The notes beneath the pieces were generated by a model. It was not told the origin of the DNA and did not search any database. It was given only the letters and a program-made list of their open reading frames with translations. The position numbers and the translations under genes were made by a program. Shown here piece after piece: positions 16,505-25,508 of a stretch of 25,508 bases of DNA; position 1 is the first letter of the stretch; each line of letters starts with the position of its first letter. Location of the stretch: positions 1 through 25,508 of the IMG/VR virus record IMGVR_UViG_3300023500_000025. One strand, 5' to 3'. The DNA is from a virus.

Positions 16505-16531
16505 CGCAGAGCGTGACATAAGTGCAGACAT
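16487..16531 (-). other. 14-codon leader ORF ending in amber, homologous start of the fibre-tip protein
   Basis: The ATG at 16531 follows an AAGGAG Shine-Dalgarno by eight bases and opens M-S-A-L-M-S-R-S-A-P-N-Q-F-D before TAG. The beginning parallels M-P-S-L-M of the related gene at 15616, and CTT-ATG is conserved at codons 4-5. The frame is the same as the 258-codon body downstream (87 bases, 29 codons apart). It therefore looks like the true N-terminus of that protein rather than an unrelated short gene. Confidence 0.6.
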
Positions 16532-16592
16532 GTAAATGACTCCTTAAAAATGTTGTGTTAGTTTTTAAAAGATATAAAGCGATGTTTTTGTA

Positions 16593-17033
16593 TTAAATAA
16601 CAATCTTAGTATGAACAGGCCATACGATATTTGACTCCAACGTAACGCCATCAGCAACACAGGTACGACTTAAGCCAACCATAGACTTAACCCATGCAAA
16701 GACGGAAGTGAGTTCAGCCTTACGTGGGGCATCTGCCGTGGTAGCGGCCTCTGCTGTCATATTCATCTGATCTTCTGCATCGTACATAGTATAGATTTGA
16801 GAGCGACATGAGTCTTTAATATCCTGCTGACGAGTTGCTTCTGCTTTATCAGTAATTTCTTGAGCTGAAAACTCAGGCTCTAATACTCCACCTGCTTCAA
16901 TAAACTCATTATATAAATCAGTGTGCTGTCTGCGGATGTTATCTCCTATAGATACTTGACCAGTAGAGCCATCATCAAAGGTTAGAGTTACCCAGTTAGA
17001 GTCTTGTGTTTGTTTTGCGCTTGTAATAATCAT
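16593..17033 (-). CDS. Tail-fibre assembly/chaperone-like protein
   Basis: This 146-residue protein lies 9 bp after the tail-fibre gene. It opens with a short beta-hairpin unit (W-V-T-L-T-F-D-D-G-S at residues 14-23) followed by Glu/Ala-rich helices (about 34-110) and a beta-like end. Position right behind a fibre gene and the small beta-then-helical plan fit phage tail-fibre assembly proteins or chaperones, but no signature residue settles it. The start ATG has an AAGAGA Shine-Dalgarno a few bases upstream. An alternative is a small fibre-tip or connector protein. Confidence 0.5.
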   Translation of the reverse strand: MIITSAKQTQDSNWVTLTFDDGSTGQVSIGDNIRRQHTDLYNEFIEAGGVLEPEFSAQEITDKAEATRQQDIKDSCRSQIYTMYDAEDQMNMTAEAATTADAPRKAELTSVFAWVKSMVGLSRTCVADGVTLESNIVWPVHTKIVI

Positions 17034-17042
17034 GTTTTTCTC

Positions 17043-18455
17043 TTAATAAATTTCTGCGTCTACAGATATTGTGGCAGACACTAAGCCCCCGCCATTTGTT
17101 AAGGTACTCGAACCTATAGCGACCTCCTCAAGGCCAGAAACATACACTACAGCCGTATAGGGTGTAGGCGTACCGCTTGAGTAGTACAGAGCATTAGTAA
17201 CTGTCACACTACCCGCTACTCTTTTCACAACGCGGTACGCGTAATTGCGTATTAAGTAAGTCGCACTACCTGGACCTGTAAAGTCTGACTTATGGATAAA
17301 CTTCTCATAATACCTCTGACACAGAGCTAACTCTTCGCCAATAGGCCTATATTCTAAATCTGTGGCAGTTGAACCTTCTTCTAATTGAGCATTAGATAAG
17401 TGCAAAGTTTCACTGTTAACTGATCCACCTACTTGTATTTCTATACTCATAGATAAAGCATTATTAGGTACAGTGAAAGTATGCACATACTTTGCCCAAG
17501 TATCTGTCAAGATAACTTGAGTATCGATTGGTGTTCCTGAAAATAGGGTTTGTACGTCTACTCCTGCGTTATGACGCATACGCATATTACAAGTCTGTAA
17601 CCCTGACCCGTTAGTGGCTTTCATCCATACACTGAATGTAGCTTGCTTATTCCTTAAATGAGCAAAAGACAAAAACTCTATCGGTTGCCCTATTTGTAAA
17701 TATGTATTTGTTCCTGCTGCAGTTGCTTTAAGTGAATAAGCAGAAGACCCTGCAGAATCGGTATAGTCTCTAATTACGTCTCCGGAATTACTATAATGAA
17801 CTGACCAACGATCAAGTGTATATTGGGGAACAGCATTAACTACCTTAGAAACTCCTTCATTCCTTTGATCAATATAAAACTTACCGTTGATAATGAGGTT
17901 TTTTCCAGTAATCTTCAATCCTGTTAAAGAATTAGCCGCAGCATTGGCGATTACCGCACTTCCTGCCGCCGCTATCTCAGAAACACTCGATTCACTAGCT
18001 TTAGTTGTTGCGGTTATAGCCGCTGTTTGAGCCAATGCTGTTAAACTTGGTGTACTTGACGTAATCCTGAATTCAACACCATTATATGATGCCGTTACTA
18101 CTTGACCGGCTGCAATATCATTGGCTGACAACTCAGTACCATCCGCATGTTTTAATGATTTTGCACCTAATCCATTAACATTCAGCGTCGAAGCGCCTGT
18201 ATTCGCATTAGCGGCTTTCAATCGAATAGCCAACCCATCTGATAAAGTTGGTAAATACGTTAGCTCAATAACATAGGCATCTGCCACACCCGTGTCTGCC
18301 GCATAGTTTAAAGTACCTTGTTTTAACTCTGGTTCACTAGGCAGCTTTTCTAATCCCACTGCAATTTCATTGGCTATATTATTGACGTGATCAGCGCGAG
18401 CGCGGGTACCTGACGGTACAATATTCGCACTATGGTTAAAATAATCGTTTGGCAT
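17043..18455 (-). CDS. Tail fibre / receptor-binding protein with carbohydrate-binding-like module
   Basis: This is a 470-residue fibre. The N-terminal part (residues 1-45) probably attaches it to the tail. Residues about 50-132 form a beta-rich repeat unit of a type common in phage fibres (T-G-A-S-T-L-N-V-N-G at 86-95). An Ala/Thr/Ser helical neck (136-176) follows. Residues about 183-380 look like a CBM_4_9-type jelly roll (N-L-I-I-N-G at 186-191, Y-T-L-D-R-W at 212-217, A-Q-L-E-E-G at 356-361, Y-R-P-I-G-E-E-L-A-L-C-Q-R-Y-Y near 369-383), a set often seen in fibres and tailspikes of marine phages. The last 85 residues are beta-rich. The start overlaps the previous stop (TAATG) with an AGAGG about 12 bases upstream. 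Binding a host polysaccharide is inferred. Confidence 0.8.
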   Translation of the reverse strand: MPNDYFNHSANIVPSGTRARADHVNNIANEIAVGLEKLPSEPELKQGTLNYAADTGVADAYVIELTYLPTLSDGLAIRLKAANANTGASTLNVNGLGAKSLKHADGTELSANDIAAGQVVTASYNGVEFRITSSTPSLTALAQTAAITATTKASESSVSEIAAAGSAVIANAAANSLTGLKITGKNLIINGKFYIDQRNEGVSKVVNAVPQYTLDRWSVHYSNSGDVIRDYTDSAGSSAYSLKATAAGTNTYLQIGQPIEFLSFAHLRNKQATFSVWMKATNGSGLQTCNMRMRHNAGVDVQTLFSGTPIDTQVILTDTWAKYVHTFTVPNNALSMSIEIQVGGSVNSETLHLSNAQLEEGSTATDLEYRPIGEELALCQRYYEKFIHKSDFTGPGSATYLIRNYAYRVVKRVAGSVTVTNALYYSSGTPTPYTAVVYVSGLEEVAIGSSTLTNGGGLVSATISVDAEIY

Positions 18456-20281
18456 TAGAGTTCTAAACCTCTTACGTTGTAATGATAAGTAGCACTATAA
18501 ATAGTGTGTGAAGCTTCATAATTTGACTGGCCATGAATTAACAATGAAATATTGATGCCATTGCCATCTAAATAAGATTCAGCAATACCCACGGCTTGAC
18601 CATCCCAGATAAACTCATCCCAATTAATATCCGTATCCCAATAACCTCCACGAGCAAATAACAAAGTGTTGGATACTGGGTTTTGAGCACTCGGTTCATC
18701 CACTCGGCCATACGAATAATCAGGATATAACAAGAGAGGTATCTGATCGACCGAATCAATTTCTATTTGTAATTTATAAAATCGTTTTTTATTTCGCGGA
18801 TAACCCAAAGCGATAAATGGCAGCCTTAAACTGTATGAAATATCTCCCCCATCAAATGAATTGCCTTTTTCCATTTCATACACAAACCCATCATCTGAAC
18901 CAAAATAAATATGCTCCACACCTTCATTCTCAATAGAGCAAATAGCTTCAACCGTGACCGGAAAACTAACCGGTATAAATTGATAACCACGACGGCCTTT
19001 CAGCATTAAAAAACAGGATTTATCTTCAAAAAATAAACGGTATTGGTTTTTGCTGCGGATTAACACAGACGATAAGGGTGTAAATTTTTGCGCACTAAAA
19101 AATGTTTCAATATCACCCGATAAACTACTGGCTTGAAAATCACCAAATGCTTGAGTGGTTGATAAAGACGATAACCCTCGATCATCTAAATATATAGATT
19201 CATTCATGTTTTGAATCGTCCATTCAACCGCACCCTTTTGAGCACTATGCGTCACTAAATTAAGGTCAACTCCTGGTGTGCCATATAACAAGTGAGTTGC
19301 ATTGCGATTAAATATCGCCAATACATCGCCAGGTTGCACATCCATACCAACCACTAATTGACCCGTAGCTATCTCGCCAGCGCCTAACACCGGTGTCCAA
19401 GCGGCCGTTGGATCTGCAATAGGAGAAAATTGCACCGAAGCACCAAACGATAAAAACAAATGTTTTTTATGCGCGGCAATATGTTCGGGAGTATCCACCG
19501 TCATGCCAGAAGTAATTTCAGTGTAAGTTGTGCCGTCAAACTTAAACGCTTTATTTTTACCATCACATCCATACATGGCTTGAGTAGCTACATTACCTCC
19601 AAAATTATGACTCACAAATTCATAACGACCAGCGGGGTTTAAAGCGGGAGTTGTGACTAATTGCCAACCGCTACCACTCGATACATACATCTGACAGGCA
19701 GTACCGCCAACATTGTCTCTAAAAGCATATATTTTGCCATTAAACCCCCAAACACCTCTTATTTTACCCGCGCCGGGTACTTGCCCTATATTGGTTCGCG
19801 TGGCTTCTATTGCCAACCGCATATAATTAATGTGTGTGGCTTCGTCTTGCTCTGTTTTTTCTGTGGAGACACCATCAGCCACGGCAACCGTGACAGCAGA
19901 TACTTGTAAATTTTCATTATCTACAAAAGCGCCACTGGCATTAAACACCAGTAAAAATCCAGCGGCATCGTTAGTTGACCAGTCACCACTCGTTACGGTC
20001 ACTTGCAATACATCGGCAGTGTAAGCCGAGGTCACACCTGTTATCACATCATCGGCATTTATCAGCGTTGTTCCTGCTTTAAAGTTTACAATCCAATAAC
20101 TGGCTTCAGTTGGGCTTGGTAATCCACTATAACGCTCATAACCATCAATCCGACGATAACCACCACCATCAATAGGCTCGTAATTTTGAGCCCCAATTAA
20201 ACGCCCTGGTTTTTTTTGACTTGGCGGTGTCACCACATCAAGCCCACCACCCAAAGGAAATGTATAAGATTTTTGGCTCAT
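18455..20281 (-). CDS. Tail hub / P22 gp10-like tail-stabilisation protein
   Basis: This is a 608-residue protein. The opening segment (L-G-G-G-L-D-V-V-T-P-P at about 10-20, then A-Q-N-Y-E-P-I-D-G-G-G-Y-R-R-I-D-G-Y-E-R at about 36-55) matches the N-terminus typical of podovirus tail hub or 'phage stabilisation' proteins (P22 gp10 family or tail tubular B equivalents). The rest is beta-strand rich with Gly-Asp turns, consistent with a beta-propeller. It would bind the adaptor ring and carry the fibres. I chose the ATG at 20281 because it overlaps the previous stop in an ATGA. A TTG at 20302 would add seven residues and lacks support. It is followed directly by the fibre gene. Confidence 0.8.
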   Translation of the reverse strand: MSQKSYTFPLGGGLDVVTPPSQKKPGRLIGAQNYEPIDGGGYRRIDGYERYSGLPSPTEASYWIVNFKAGTTLINADDVITGVTSAYTADVLQVTVTSGDWSTNDAAGFLLVFNASGAFVDNENLQVSAVTVAVADGVSTEKTEQDEATHINYMRLAIEATRTNIGQVPGAGKIRGVWGFNGKIYAFRDNVGGTACQMYVSSGSGWQLVTTPALNPAGRYEFVSHNFGGNVATQAMYGCDGKNKAFKFDGTTYTEITSGMTVDTPEHIAAHKKHLFLSFGASVQFSPIADPTAAWTPVLGAGEIATGQLVVGMDVQPGDVLAIFNRNATHLLYGTPGVDLNLVTHSAQKGAVEWTIQNMNESIYLDDRGLSSLSTTQAFGDFQASSLSGDIETFFSAQKFTPLSSVLIRSKNQYRLFFEDKSCFLMLKGRRGYQFIPVSFPVTVEAICSIENEGVEHIYFGSDDGFVYEMEKGNSFDGGDISYSLRLPFIALGYPRNKKRFYKLQIEIDSVDQIPLLLYPDYSYGRVDEPSAQNPVSNTLLFARGGYWDTDINWDEFIWDGQAVGIAESYLDGNGINISLLIHGQSNYEASHTIYSATYHYNVRGLEL

Positions 20282-20943
20282 GAGAGAGGCTGATACCCCC
20301 AATCCATTGTTGGTAATTGGTCACGTAATAATTCGTCTTTAATCGATAGATAATTGTTCATCATATCTTGTTGGCGCTGCCCTGCTTCTTGGTCTGCAAA
20401 CCATTTACTGCAAGCAAGCCACATAATCGCTAGGTGATATTCTTCTGGTAATATAGGAATATCAGCGTTATTGATTAATGTCTGTGGCTTTAAATGACCA
20501 TTGCCAATAACGACATATTCACCATCTGGCTTTGGGGTTAAGCGTAACGCACCATTGGGCAACACCGTCCAAACTTGAGGCCGACCAGCAGGCACATGAC
20601 TTGCGCCATATCGTGCATACCAGTCTTTGTATTTTAGATAAGGGATAAAACCCTTATCATCTAAACCTGTGGCCTTGTGGTATATCACCAAAGGCTCACG
20701 AGTAAAGTCTCGAACTGTTAAGCCTGTTGTGGTGGTGTCTGGTGTGTTAATAATGGTATCAAAAGTAAATTCACCCCACATAAAAAGCCATTGCGTTTTA
20801 TCTAGCTGGATCTCACGCCACGCATCATTCACCCAATTGACTAATTTACTATAAACACCTACCTGCCCAGTTACCGCAGCAGGCCCACTACCACTAATCG
20901 CGCATTCCAAACGAACACGCTGACACAATTCGAGATAGTTCAT
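20278..20943 (-). CDS. Phage adaptor / head-tail connector protein
   Basis: This 221-residue protein opens with M-N-Y-L-E-L-C-Q-R-V-R-L-E, then W-V-N-D-A-W-R-E-I-Q (about residues 37-46) and W-L-F-M-W-G-E-F near 52-59. These form the pattern of the phage adaptor protein family that sits under the portal in podoviruses (gp4/gp11-like role). A central beta region carries D-W-Y-A-R-Y-G, and the C-terminal helices contain E-E-Y-H-L-A-I-M-W-L-A. The length is usual for the family. The Shine-Dalgarno is weak; the start is six bases after the previous stop. It precedes the tail hub and overlaps it by four bases, the classical connector-then-hub order. Confidence 0.8.
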   Translation of the reverse strand: MNYLELCQRVRLECAISGSGPAAVTGQVGVYSKLVNWVNDAWREIQLDKTQWLFMWGEFTFDTIINTPDTTTTGLTVRDFTREPLVIYHKATGLDDKGFIPYLKYKDWYARYGASHVPAGRPQVWTVLPNGALRLTPKPDGEYVVIGNGHLKPQTLINNADIPILPEEYHLAIMWLACSKWFADQEAGQRQQDMMNNYLSIKDELLRDQLPTMDWGYQPLS

Positions 20944-20948
20944 TGGAC

Positions 20949-21461
20949 TTAACCAACGATGCTAAAAGGGTATGAAGGCACTTTTCGCTCTTGGTTAATC
21001 GTCACCCCGTCAATTTCAACTTCCTTATATTTCTTTTCAACCGCATTTTTTAATGCATCTACAATAAAATAAGGCACAGGCACATCAACACCCCGTTTAA
21101 TTAAAAATATTTTTCCCTGAATAATTAATTGAACATCTTCAGAGCCGTTCCATTTATCCGACTCTGGGATATTAATGGTAATCTTTTTAATGTTTTTTTG
21201 ATTATGAAGCGGTGCTTTACCTTTTTTTAAATTAGGGTCATAAATGCCTTCGTCTTCAATATAATCAATTCCATCTTCATCCGTTTCATCTTCTGAAGAA
21301 TCAGGAAGTGATGGATCGATACCCAATGATTGGTTAATTTTTACGATGAGTTTTGCCTTACCAATGTTCGATGGAACGGTTAAACCTAATTCGTCTTTTG
21401 CATAAACAAGCAACGCTTCTTGCTCGCTGTTTTCTAAATTTTCTAAATCAATTTCGTTCAT
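20949..21461 (-). CDS. Capsid-adjacent protein with LEM/HeH/SAP-like N-terminus
   Basis: This is a 170-residue protein. Residues about 5-42 (A-L-L-V-Y-A-K-D-E-L-G-L-T-V-P and then K-A-K-L-I-V-K-I-N) resemble the helix-extended loop-helix of LEM/HeH or SAP domains, which phages often place in small capsid-neighbour proteins. An acidic Asp/Glu linker (about 53-75) is followed by a beta-rich C-terminal half (about 90-170). The ATG has a GGAG site seven bases upstream. It is the first gene after the capsid terminator and precedes the adaptor. It may be a head-completion or capsid-decorating protein. Nucleic-acid binding by the N-terminus is possible; both roles are inferred. Confidence 0.65.
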   Translation of the reverse strand: MNEIDLENLENSEQEALLVYAKDELGLTVPSNIGKAKLIVKINQSLGIDPSLPDSSEDETDEDGIDYIEDEGIYDPNLKKGKAPLHNQKNIKKITINIPESDKWNGSEDVQLIIQGKIFLIKRGVDVPVPYFIVDALKNAVEKKYKEVEIDGVTINQERKVPSYPFSIVG

Positions 21462-21566
21462 GGGATTACTCCGATAGAGGGGCCTTTTGGCACCCGTTTA
21501 AATTTTAGTCATGACCTCCAAGGACGGAGGAAATACTCAAAAATGTCAGGAACATTTTTAGTAAAA

Positions 21567-21594
21567 AAAAAGCCCTGCAAATGCAGAGCTTTTT
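21567..21594 (-). terminator. Strong intrinsic terminator behind the capsid gene
   Basis: A 12-pair stem with one C-A mismatch (21567-21578 with 21583-21594) closes an AAAT loop. On the minus strand it runs into nine T residues (A at 21563-21571 on the plus strand), just 24 bases past the capsid stop. It is close to symmetrical and could work in both directions. Partial termination would give more capsid mRNA than tail mRNA. Confidence 0.8.
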
Positions 21595-21617
21595 ATGTTT
21601 TAAACCACTAAGGTTTA

Positions 21618-22622
21618 TTAGATTGGGTTAGCTGTCACACCCACTTCTAAACGAGCCATCCAAGTCTCATTTAAACGAACACCCGCAAAATGCGTTATCC
21701 AACCTACTGTGCCACGTTGACCTAACGCATCAGCGCCACGTGGAATACCAGGGTTAAGAACCTTCGGCGCAATAGCATTCATGCCCTTTAATGCTGACGC
21801 ACCAAACGCATTTTTAGCCAAGAAAATCATAGGATACACATCAACCTTAGTGCCACTTGACAACATGCCATTAACCGTTAAAGAACCGGAGTCAGCAATA
21901 GGCTCTAATAAAGGTGTTGTAATGAAACGAACATTTTCTACAGAACCTAACTCTTCTGGGCATAACACTTTTCGAGAGCCATATTCAGCCGTTGTTTTAA
22001 AGCCCGGTAATGCACGAATATCTGCATCACAATCCGTATGAGCAACACACACATAACCGCCTTCTATGGGCACGGTGCCAATGTTAACTGATGGCGCTAA
22101 CATTTGATTGATAGGCTTACCGCGAGCACTTTTAATCGCACGAGTAATAGAACGAATACGCCCGATAGAAATTGGGTCATTCACATCCGTTCGCGCACCA
22201 TCGCTTGCATTACCATAAAACACCGAAGTTCCCCCTTGAATCACGCCCCAAAGAATCATTTCAAGTGTTTCTGCCGCTTGCTCACCACACAACAAAGTAG
22301 CATCGGCTAACACTGGGTCTTCGTTCATATCGTGAACTTTATCGGTAATACCAACAACATCACCAAATTGCTCTAGCGTGACATTAACATCTGCATAAAC
22401 CATCTTCCGTGCAGTGGGCGACACACCTTCAACTAATGGCGTCGTAGCAGGAGCAAAAGGTACTGGACGACGAAACTTAATGTTATCCGCCGTATTTTTT
22501 GGTAAAGGCTTGTTATCTGCAAATTTAGATAAAATAAGGATGGGTTCTGCATGTTCCAGCATTTTCTTTGAAGCATACCCTGCCGTTCTTTGGGAAATAT
22601 CCCCGTATATTGTTTGAGCCAT
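21618..22622 (-). CDS. Major capsid protein, N4-gp56 family
   Basis: This 334-residue protein shows the N4-gp56 major capsid pattern throughout: a helical N-terminus with A-S-K-K-M-L-E-H-A-E-P (17-27), K-F-R-R-P-V-P (49-55), T-P-L-V-E-G-V-S-P (60-68), and T-L-E-Q-F-G-D-V-V with I-T-D near 82-94. D-P-V-L-A-D-A-T-L-L precedes E-Q-A-A-E-T-L-E in the long helix. The fold is expected to be HK97-like, forming the icosahedral shell. The start follows a full AGGAGG Shine-Dalgarno by about eight bases, the strongest in the window, as expected for the most abundant virion protein. A terminator follows directly. No N-terminal propeptide is apparent. Confidence 0.92.
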   Translation of the reverse strand: MAQTIYGDISQRTAGYASKKMLEHAEPILILSKFADNKPLPKNTADNIKFRRPVPFAPATTPLVEGVSPTARKMVYADVNVTLEQFGDVVGITDKVHDMNEDPVLADATLLCGEQAAETLEMILWGVIQGGTSVFYGNASDGARTDVNDPISIGRIRSITRAIKSARGKPINQMLAPSVNIGTVPIEGGYVCVAHTDCDADIRALPGFKTTAEYGSRKVLCPEELGSVENVRFITTPLLEPIADSGSLTVNGMLSSGTKVDVYPMIFLAKNAFGASALKGMNAIAPKVLNPGIPRGADALGQRGTVGWITHFAGVRLNETWMARLEVGVTANPI

Positions 22623-22895
22623 GATTGGCCTCCTAATTAATTAAATTAAATAAATGGTTAAACCGTCATTCACATAACTCAAAAGGAGCAATTCAAATTC
22701 AAACAAAAGGCTTTGCAGCGTCTTGTTTTAAATAATCGTTATTCGTCTTAGCTTGTTTTTCTGGTGAGCGTTTAAAGCCGCTGTCTCACTTAATCACTTG
22801 GGGTAGGTGTTACACCCTGTTTGTGGTTTTGTTACTGGGCCGACTCTATGAGTGGGTTGCTAACATCGTCACAAACTATTGAGGTGGGTTTATAA
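22623..22895 (-). other. 273-bp gap between scaffold and capsid
   Basis: This is the longest gap in the structural operon. It holds the capsid AGGAGG site at its left end and an AT-rich stretch just upstream of it. At the right end an imperfect hairpin overlaps the scaffold stop codon (about 22882-22913, with wobble and bulges) and has no T-tract. A short 11-nt palindrome lies near 22837-22847. No coding frame was seen. A capsid promoter could be here, but I cannot point to convincing -35 and -10 boxes. Confidence 0.5.
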
Positions 22896-23780
22896 CTAAG
22901 AGTTAAAACCGCCTTCATAATCATCTTTGGCTATGGTCTTTCTGTTGCCACTGCCTTTGGTTGATGCCACGCCGCGCATGTCATCTATTTGTTTTTGGCG
23001 TTTGTTTTGTAAGCTGGCGCTTTTATCTTCTTTCGGCGCATAACCGGTCGAATATTTATATAAATTAAGCGTCTCTATCACATCAATTGATGATGCTGAA
23101 CCAGCCGCTTTCTGCCGTGTTTCCGACTGCTGTGAAACCCAATTCCAATACGCAGGGTCATCATTAATATCCAGATAATCGCGATGAGCATTCGCTAATG
23201 ATTCCGCCTCTATTGACGCTAATCGTTGCTCTTCTGCTTGATGCATCGGCGCCATAGATTCTTGCACTCGTGCATCTATACGCTGGGTTGACTCTGCAAT
23301 GCCTCGGCTAATCTCGCCTTGTATGGCATCTGCAATATCGGGATAGTCTTCTTTTAAAAGCATCATGGCTTCACTATCCACTTTTATATTTTTGGGGTCA
23401 TTACGCTGTTCAGCAGCATATTCCAAGTCATTAATCTTTTTTTGCAGCGCCGCTGTTCGCCCACTATCTGATTGTAAGCGATGATTCAATCGCTTGTTTT
23501 CGGCCAATACTTGATCTAATTCTATCGGTTCAGGCGCATTAGTTTCAGCTGAGTTTTGCTCATCATTAACCGCTTCTTCATCTTCTTCATCATTCGCTTC
23601 AATGGTTTCTAAACGCTGATCATTGTCATCAACATCTTGAGGCACTTCTTCATATTCTTCACCTTCATCTGGCTCATTAAACGCAGCAGCAAAATCATCA
23701 TTTTGCTCATCGTCTAAATTATTTTGCTCATCGTCGTTAGTGCTTTTATCTGCTAGGTCTTGGTTTTCTTCTAGTGACAT
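22896..23780 (-). CDS. Scaffolding-like protein
   Basis: This 294-residue protein is very acidic in its first 95 residues (Asp/Glu/Asn/Gln-rich, probably disordered). Then come helical and coiled-coil segments (about 95-125 and 150-215), a W-N-W region, and a basic C-terminus with K-R-Q-K-Q-I-D-D-M-R-G near 260-270. This plan and its position between portal and major capsid fit an internal scaffolding protein. I chose the second of two close ATGs because the GGAG Shine-Dalgarno is eight bases from it and only two from the ATG at 23786. An imperfect hairpin sits at its stop codon. A head protease is not excluded but no catalytic motif is seen. Confidence 0.8.
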   Translation of the reverse strand: MSLEENQDLADKSTNDDEQNNLDDEQNDDFAAAFNEPDEGEEYEEVPQDVDDNDQRLETIEANDEEDEEAVNDEQNSAETNAPEPIELDQVLAENKRLNHRLQSDSGRTAALQKKINDLEYAAEQRNDPKNIKVDSEAMMLLKEDYPDIADAIQGEISRGIAESTQRIDARVQESMAPMHQAEEQRLASIEAESLANAHRDYLDINDDPAYWNWVSQQSETRQKAAGSASSIDVIETLNLYKYSTGYAPKEDKSASLQNKRQKQIDDMRGVASTKGSGNRKTIAKDDYEGGFNS

Positions 23781-23813
23781 TTTCATTTCTCCGCATTAAC
23801 TGGCAGACATAAA

Positions 23814-23836
23814 AAAACCCGCGTTAAGCAGGTTTT
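23814..23836 (-). terminator. Intrinsic terminator behind the portal pair
   Basis: A stem of eight pairs with one mismatch (23814-23822 with 23828-23836) and a 5-base loop is followed on the minus strand by seven T residues. It lies between the 63-aa gene and the scaffold gene, so it would lower or reset transcription before the head genes. Confidence 0.65.
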
Positions 23837-23862
23837 AAAAAGTTCGGCAGTAAGGCTAATTA

Positions 23863-24053
23863 TTAGGGGTCAATCCCCGTTAGTGATGCTGGTAAATTAA
23901 GCAACGTTTTTAGCTGCAAAATTGCCCCTCTACATTGATTGGCGCGGTTCTCTGAAATAGTGACATACTCCAAGTCTTCACGCTGTCTTTGTAATTCTTT
24001 TTCGACATGGGCTTTAATCACACGCCATGTGGCACTGGTGGTATCAATATTCA

Positions 24054-24054
<1 letters not shown>
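23863..24054 (-). CDS. Small helical protein behind the portal gene
   Basis: This 63-residue protein reads T-W-R-V-I-K-A-H-V-E-K-E-L-x-R-Q-R-E-D-L in its first half, followed by C-R-G-A-I-L-Q-L-K-T-L-L. It is predicted to be two amphipathic helices. I recall similar small proteins next to portal genes of podoviruses, but their role is unknown. Its ATG overlaps the portal stop codon (TAATG), so it is probably translated by coupling. A terminator hairpin follows. No membrane segment or signal peptide is present. Confidence 0.75.

Positions 24055-25508
<1,454 letters not shown>

Noticed and set aside
20282-20302. TTG start seven codons upstream for the tail-hub protein
   Set aside because: The ATG at 20281 forms the usual ATGA overlap and gives the normal family N-terminus.
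22837-22847. Short palindrome in the gap before the capsid gene as an operator
   Set aside because: Five-base arms are expected by chance many times in a window of this size.
22882-22913. Hairpin at the scaffold stop codon as a terminator
   Set aside because: The stem has bulges and wobble pairs and no T-tract on either strand.

Overview
The window is AT-rich and is almost entirely the structural (late) half of a tailed phage with podovirus-style genes. All structural genes lie on the minus strand, so transcription runs from right to left. The major capsid protein belongs to the N4-gp56 family. It is followed by an adaptor, a P22 gp10-like tail-hub protein, a tail fibre and a long run of internal or ejection-type proteins ending in a 2348-residue 'large polyvalent protein'. 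No integrase, tRNA, CRISPR array, insertion sequence or host gene was seen. A marine gammaproteobacterial host would fit the style of the proteins, but that is only a guess. The sequence does not say whether this is a free phage or a prophage.

Layout in the direction of transcription: portal (5' end cut off by the window edge, about 24.05-25.5 kb), a 63-aa helical protein, a terminator hairpin, a scaffold-like acidic protein (22.9-23.8 kb), a 273-bp gap, the major capsid (21.6-22.6 kb) with a very strong ribosome binding site, and a strong bidirectional hairpin terminator. Then come a 170-aa protein with an N-terminal LEM/HeH/SAP-like segment, the head-tail adaptor, the tail-hub protein, a tail fibre with a carbohydrate-binding-like module, and a small assembly-chaperone-like protein. 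Two related N-terminal modules follow: one sits on a fibre-tip C-terminus (15.7-16.5 kb), the other on a long coiled coil (14.5-15.6 kb). Next are a GNAT-like protein, three Ala/Gly-rich or helical internal-protein candidates (11.7-14.0 kb), an 1167-aa ejection-type protein with a PBECR/MuF-C-like nuclease domain, two small proteins, and the 2348-aa giant (0.5-7.6 kb). At the extreme left, a small plus-strand gene for an exported protein converges on the operon, with a hairpin between them.

From portal to giant, many junctions are TAATG or ATGA overlaps, and the Shine-Dalgarno sequence of the next gene is often written into the last codons of the previous one. This is a translationally coupled assembly line: head, connector, fibre, then proteins probably packed in the virion and injected with the DNA. 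The two largest proteins both carry toxin-type nuclease-fold domains, and the giant also has two separate HExxH peptidase-like modules. Ejection therefore probably delivers effectors as well as DNA.

The points most worth attention are: (1) an in-frame amber codon, inside a perfect 19-nt palindrome, separating the natural start from the body of the fibre-tip protein; (2) a GATGAC-repeat poly-aspartate insertion in the portal protein, with nested duplications; (3) the multi-effector build of the giant protein and a recurring F-S-x-x-P motif at its module borders.
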